Assembly: GCF_002754375.1 (NCBI RefSeq)
Contig: NZ_PEFF01000001.1
Location: forward strand, 6,093,501 to 6,157,500
Direction: 5' to 3'
Source of the DNA: Variovorax sp. 54
GTDB lineage: Bacteria; Pseudomonadota; Gammaproteobacteria; Burkholderiales; Burkholderiaceae_C
Length of the DNA stretch: 64,000 bases
The notes under the pieces are model-generated. The model did no database searches. It saw nothing but the letters and a program-made list of their open reading frames with translations, and was not told where the DNA came from. Shown in pieces: positions 63,659 through 64,000 of the stretch; the stretch's first letter is position 1, and each line of letters opens with the position of its first letter. The position numbers were made by a program, and so were the translations under genes.

Positions 63659-64000
63659 GGCTTGAAAGGTTGAATCATGGAGCCGCTGGAGTGCTCGAGG
63701 GTTCCCGAAACTTGGGCCGGAATGCGCGCAGGGCGCAAGGTGGCGGCGTCCACCCAGCCGATGCGGATCGTGCCTTCGCACAGCAAGACCGGTGCCGCAG
63801 CGCCGGTGCGCTCTTGCTCTGTCTTTGATAGCACGCGCTGACCGATTGTCAACGACGCAGTGCCCAATTGTCGGAGTTCGGCTGTAACCAGCAGTTCGTC
63901 GTCCAGCCGCGAGGGCCGATGGTATTTGAGCTGCGTTTCGCTCACCACGAACTGGCCGCCGGTGGCTTCCTTGAGCTTGCGCTGCTCGACGCCCAGGGAG
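63655..64000 (-). CDS. ybgC: YbgC family acyl-CoA thioesterase (N terminus outside window)
   Basis: The frame is open to the window edge, so the start lies beyond 64000; about 114 residues are visible, starting SLGVEQRKLKEATGGQFVVS. This matches the hot-dog fold thioesterase YbgC, and FVVSETQLKYHRPSRLDDEL and LCEGTIRIGWVDAATLRPAR are typical. The catalytic Asp of the family lies upstream of the visible part. It is the first gene of the tol operon and overlaps tolQ by four bases. Confidence 0.9.
   Translation of the reverse strand, partial: SLGVEQRKLKEATGGQFVVSETQLKYHRPSRLDDELLVTAELRQLGTASLTIGQRVLSKTEQERTGAAAPVLLCEGTIRIGWVDAATLRPARIPAQVSGTLEHSSGSMIQPFKP

Overview
This is a 64 kb chromosomal window from a very GC-rich proteobacterium. 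Gene content and style point to Burkholderiales, family Comamonadaceae, most likely Variovorax or a close relative; this is inference from family content, with no marker gene compared. The supporting signs are orphan TctC/Bug-type receptors, many LysR regulators, a urt/fmd operon preceded by a permease-kinase fusion, and short intergenic palindromes. I see no rRNA, tRNA, CRISPR array, insertion sequence or phage gene. Nearly all the DNA is coding.

Layout. 1-4.4 kb: the end of an MFS carrier, a 650-base gap, an M1 aminopeptidase lipoprotein, a small lipoprotein and a 218-base imperfect inverted repeat. 4.4-10.5 kb: accessory transport and regulation, with two orphan binding proteins, an SPFH membrane protein paired with a ribbon-helix-helix protein, a LysR regulator divergent from a VOC protein and a GltI-like receptor, and a TIGR04325-type methyltransferase. 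10.6-21.9 kb: a nitrogen module. A response regulator and a giant NCS1-permease/histidine-kinase/receiver fusion face urtABCDE-fmdA-fmdB, which should import urea or short amides and hydrolyse formamide. 22-27.4 kb: a hydroxy-acid operon (hydroxyacid dehydrogenase, RraA-like aldolase, Bug receptor, LhgO-like oxidase) facing its LysR gene. 27.4-29.7 kb: a BglX-type GH3 beta-glucosidase.

29.8-36.8 kb is a minus-strand convoy: HD protein and class II aldolase, a strong terminator, a BASS-family transporter, then a tricarballylate set (LysR, tcuA, tcuB, Bug receptor). A Crp-type regulator faces the convoy across a perfect TGTCAA-N4-TTGACA palindrome. 37.8-47.2 kb holds a hydrolase, a GNAT-MFS pair with a divergent LysR, a LivK-like receptor, a TonB-domain lipoprotein, trmB-gluQ, a flavin oxidoreductase and a LysR gene. 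47.4-50.2 kb is a pirin-DoxX-flavodoxin-pirin operon. 50.2-55 kb holds trhO and dnaE, divergent and apparently leaderless, then a BOF-family periplasmic protein.

55-61.4 kb carries the most unusual unit: an M48-like metallopeptidase gene overlapping by 4 bases a 1,739-residue protein. That protein combines a degenerate kinase-like lobe, a DUF4011 region, an SF1 helicase and a restriction-endonuclease-like tail. It looks like a two-gene nucleic-acid defence system and sits directly behind ybgC-tolQ-tolR-tolA (61.5-64 kb), where tolB and pal might be expected. The window ends inside ybgC.
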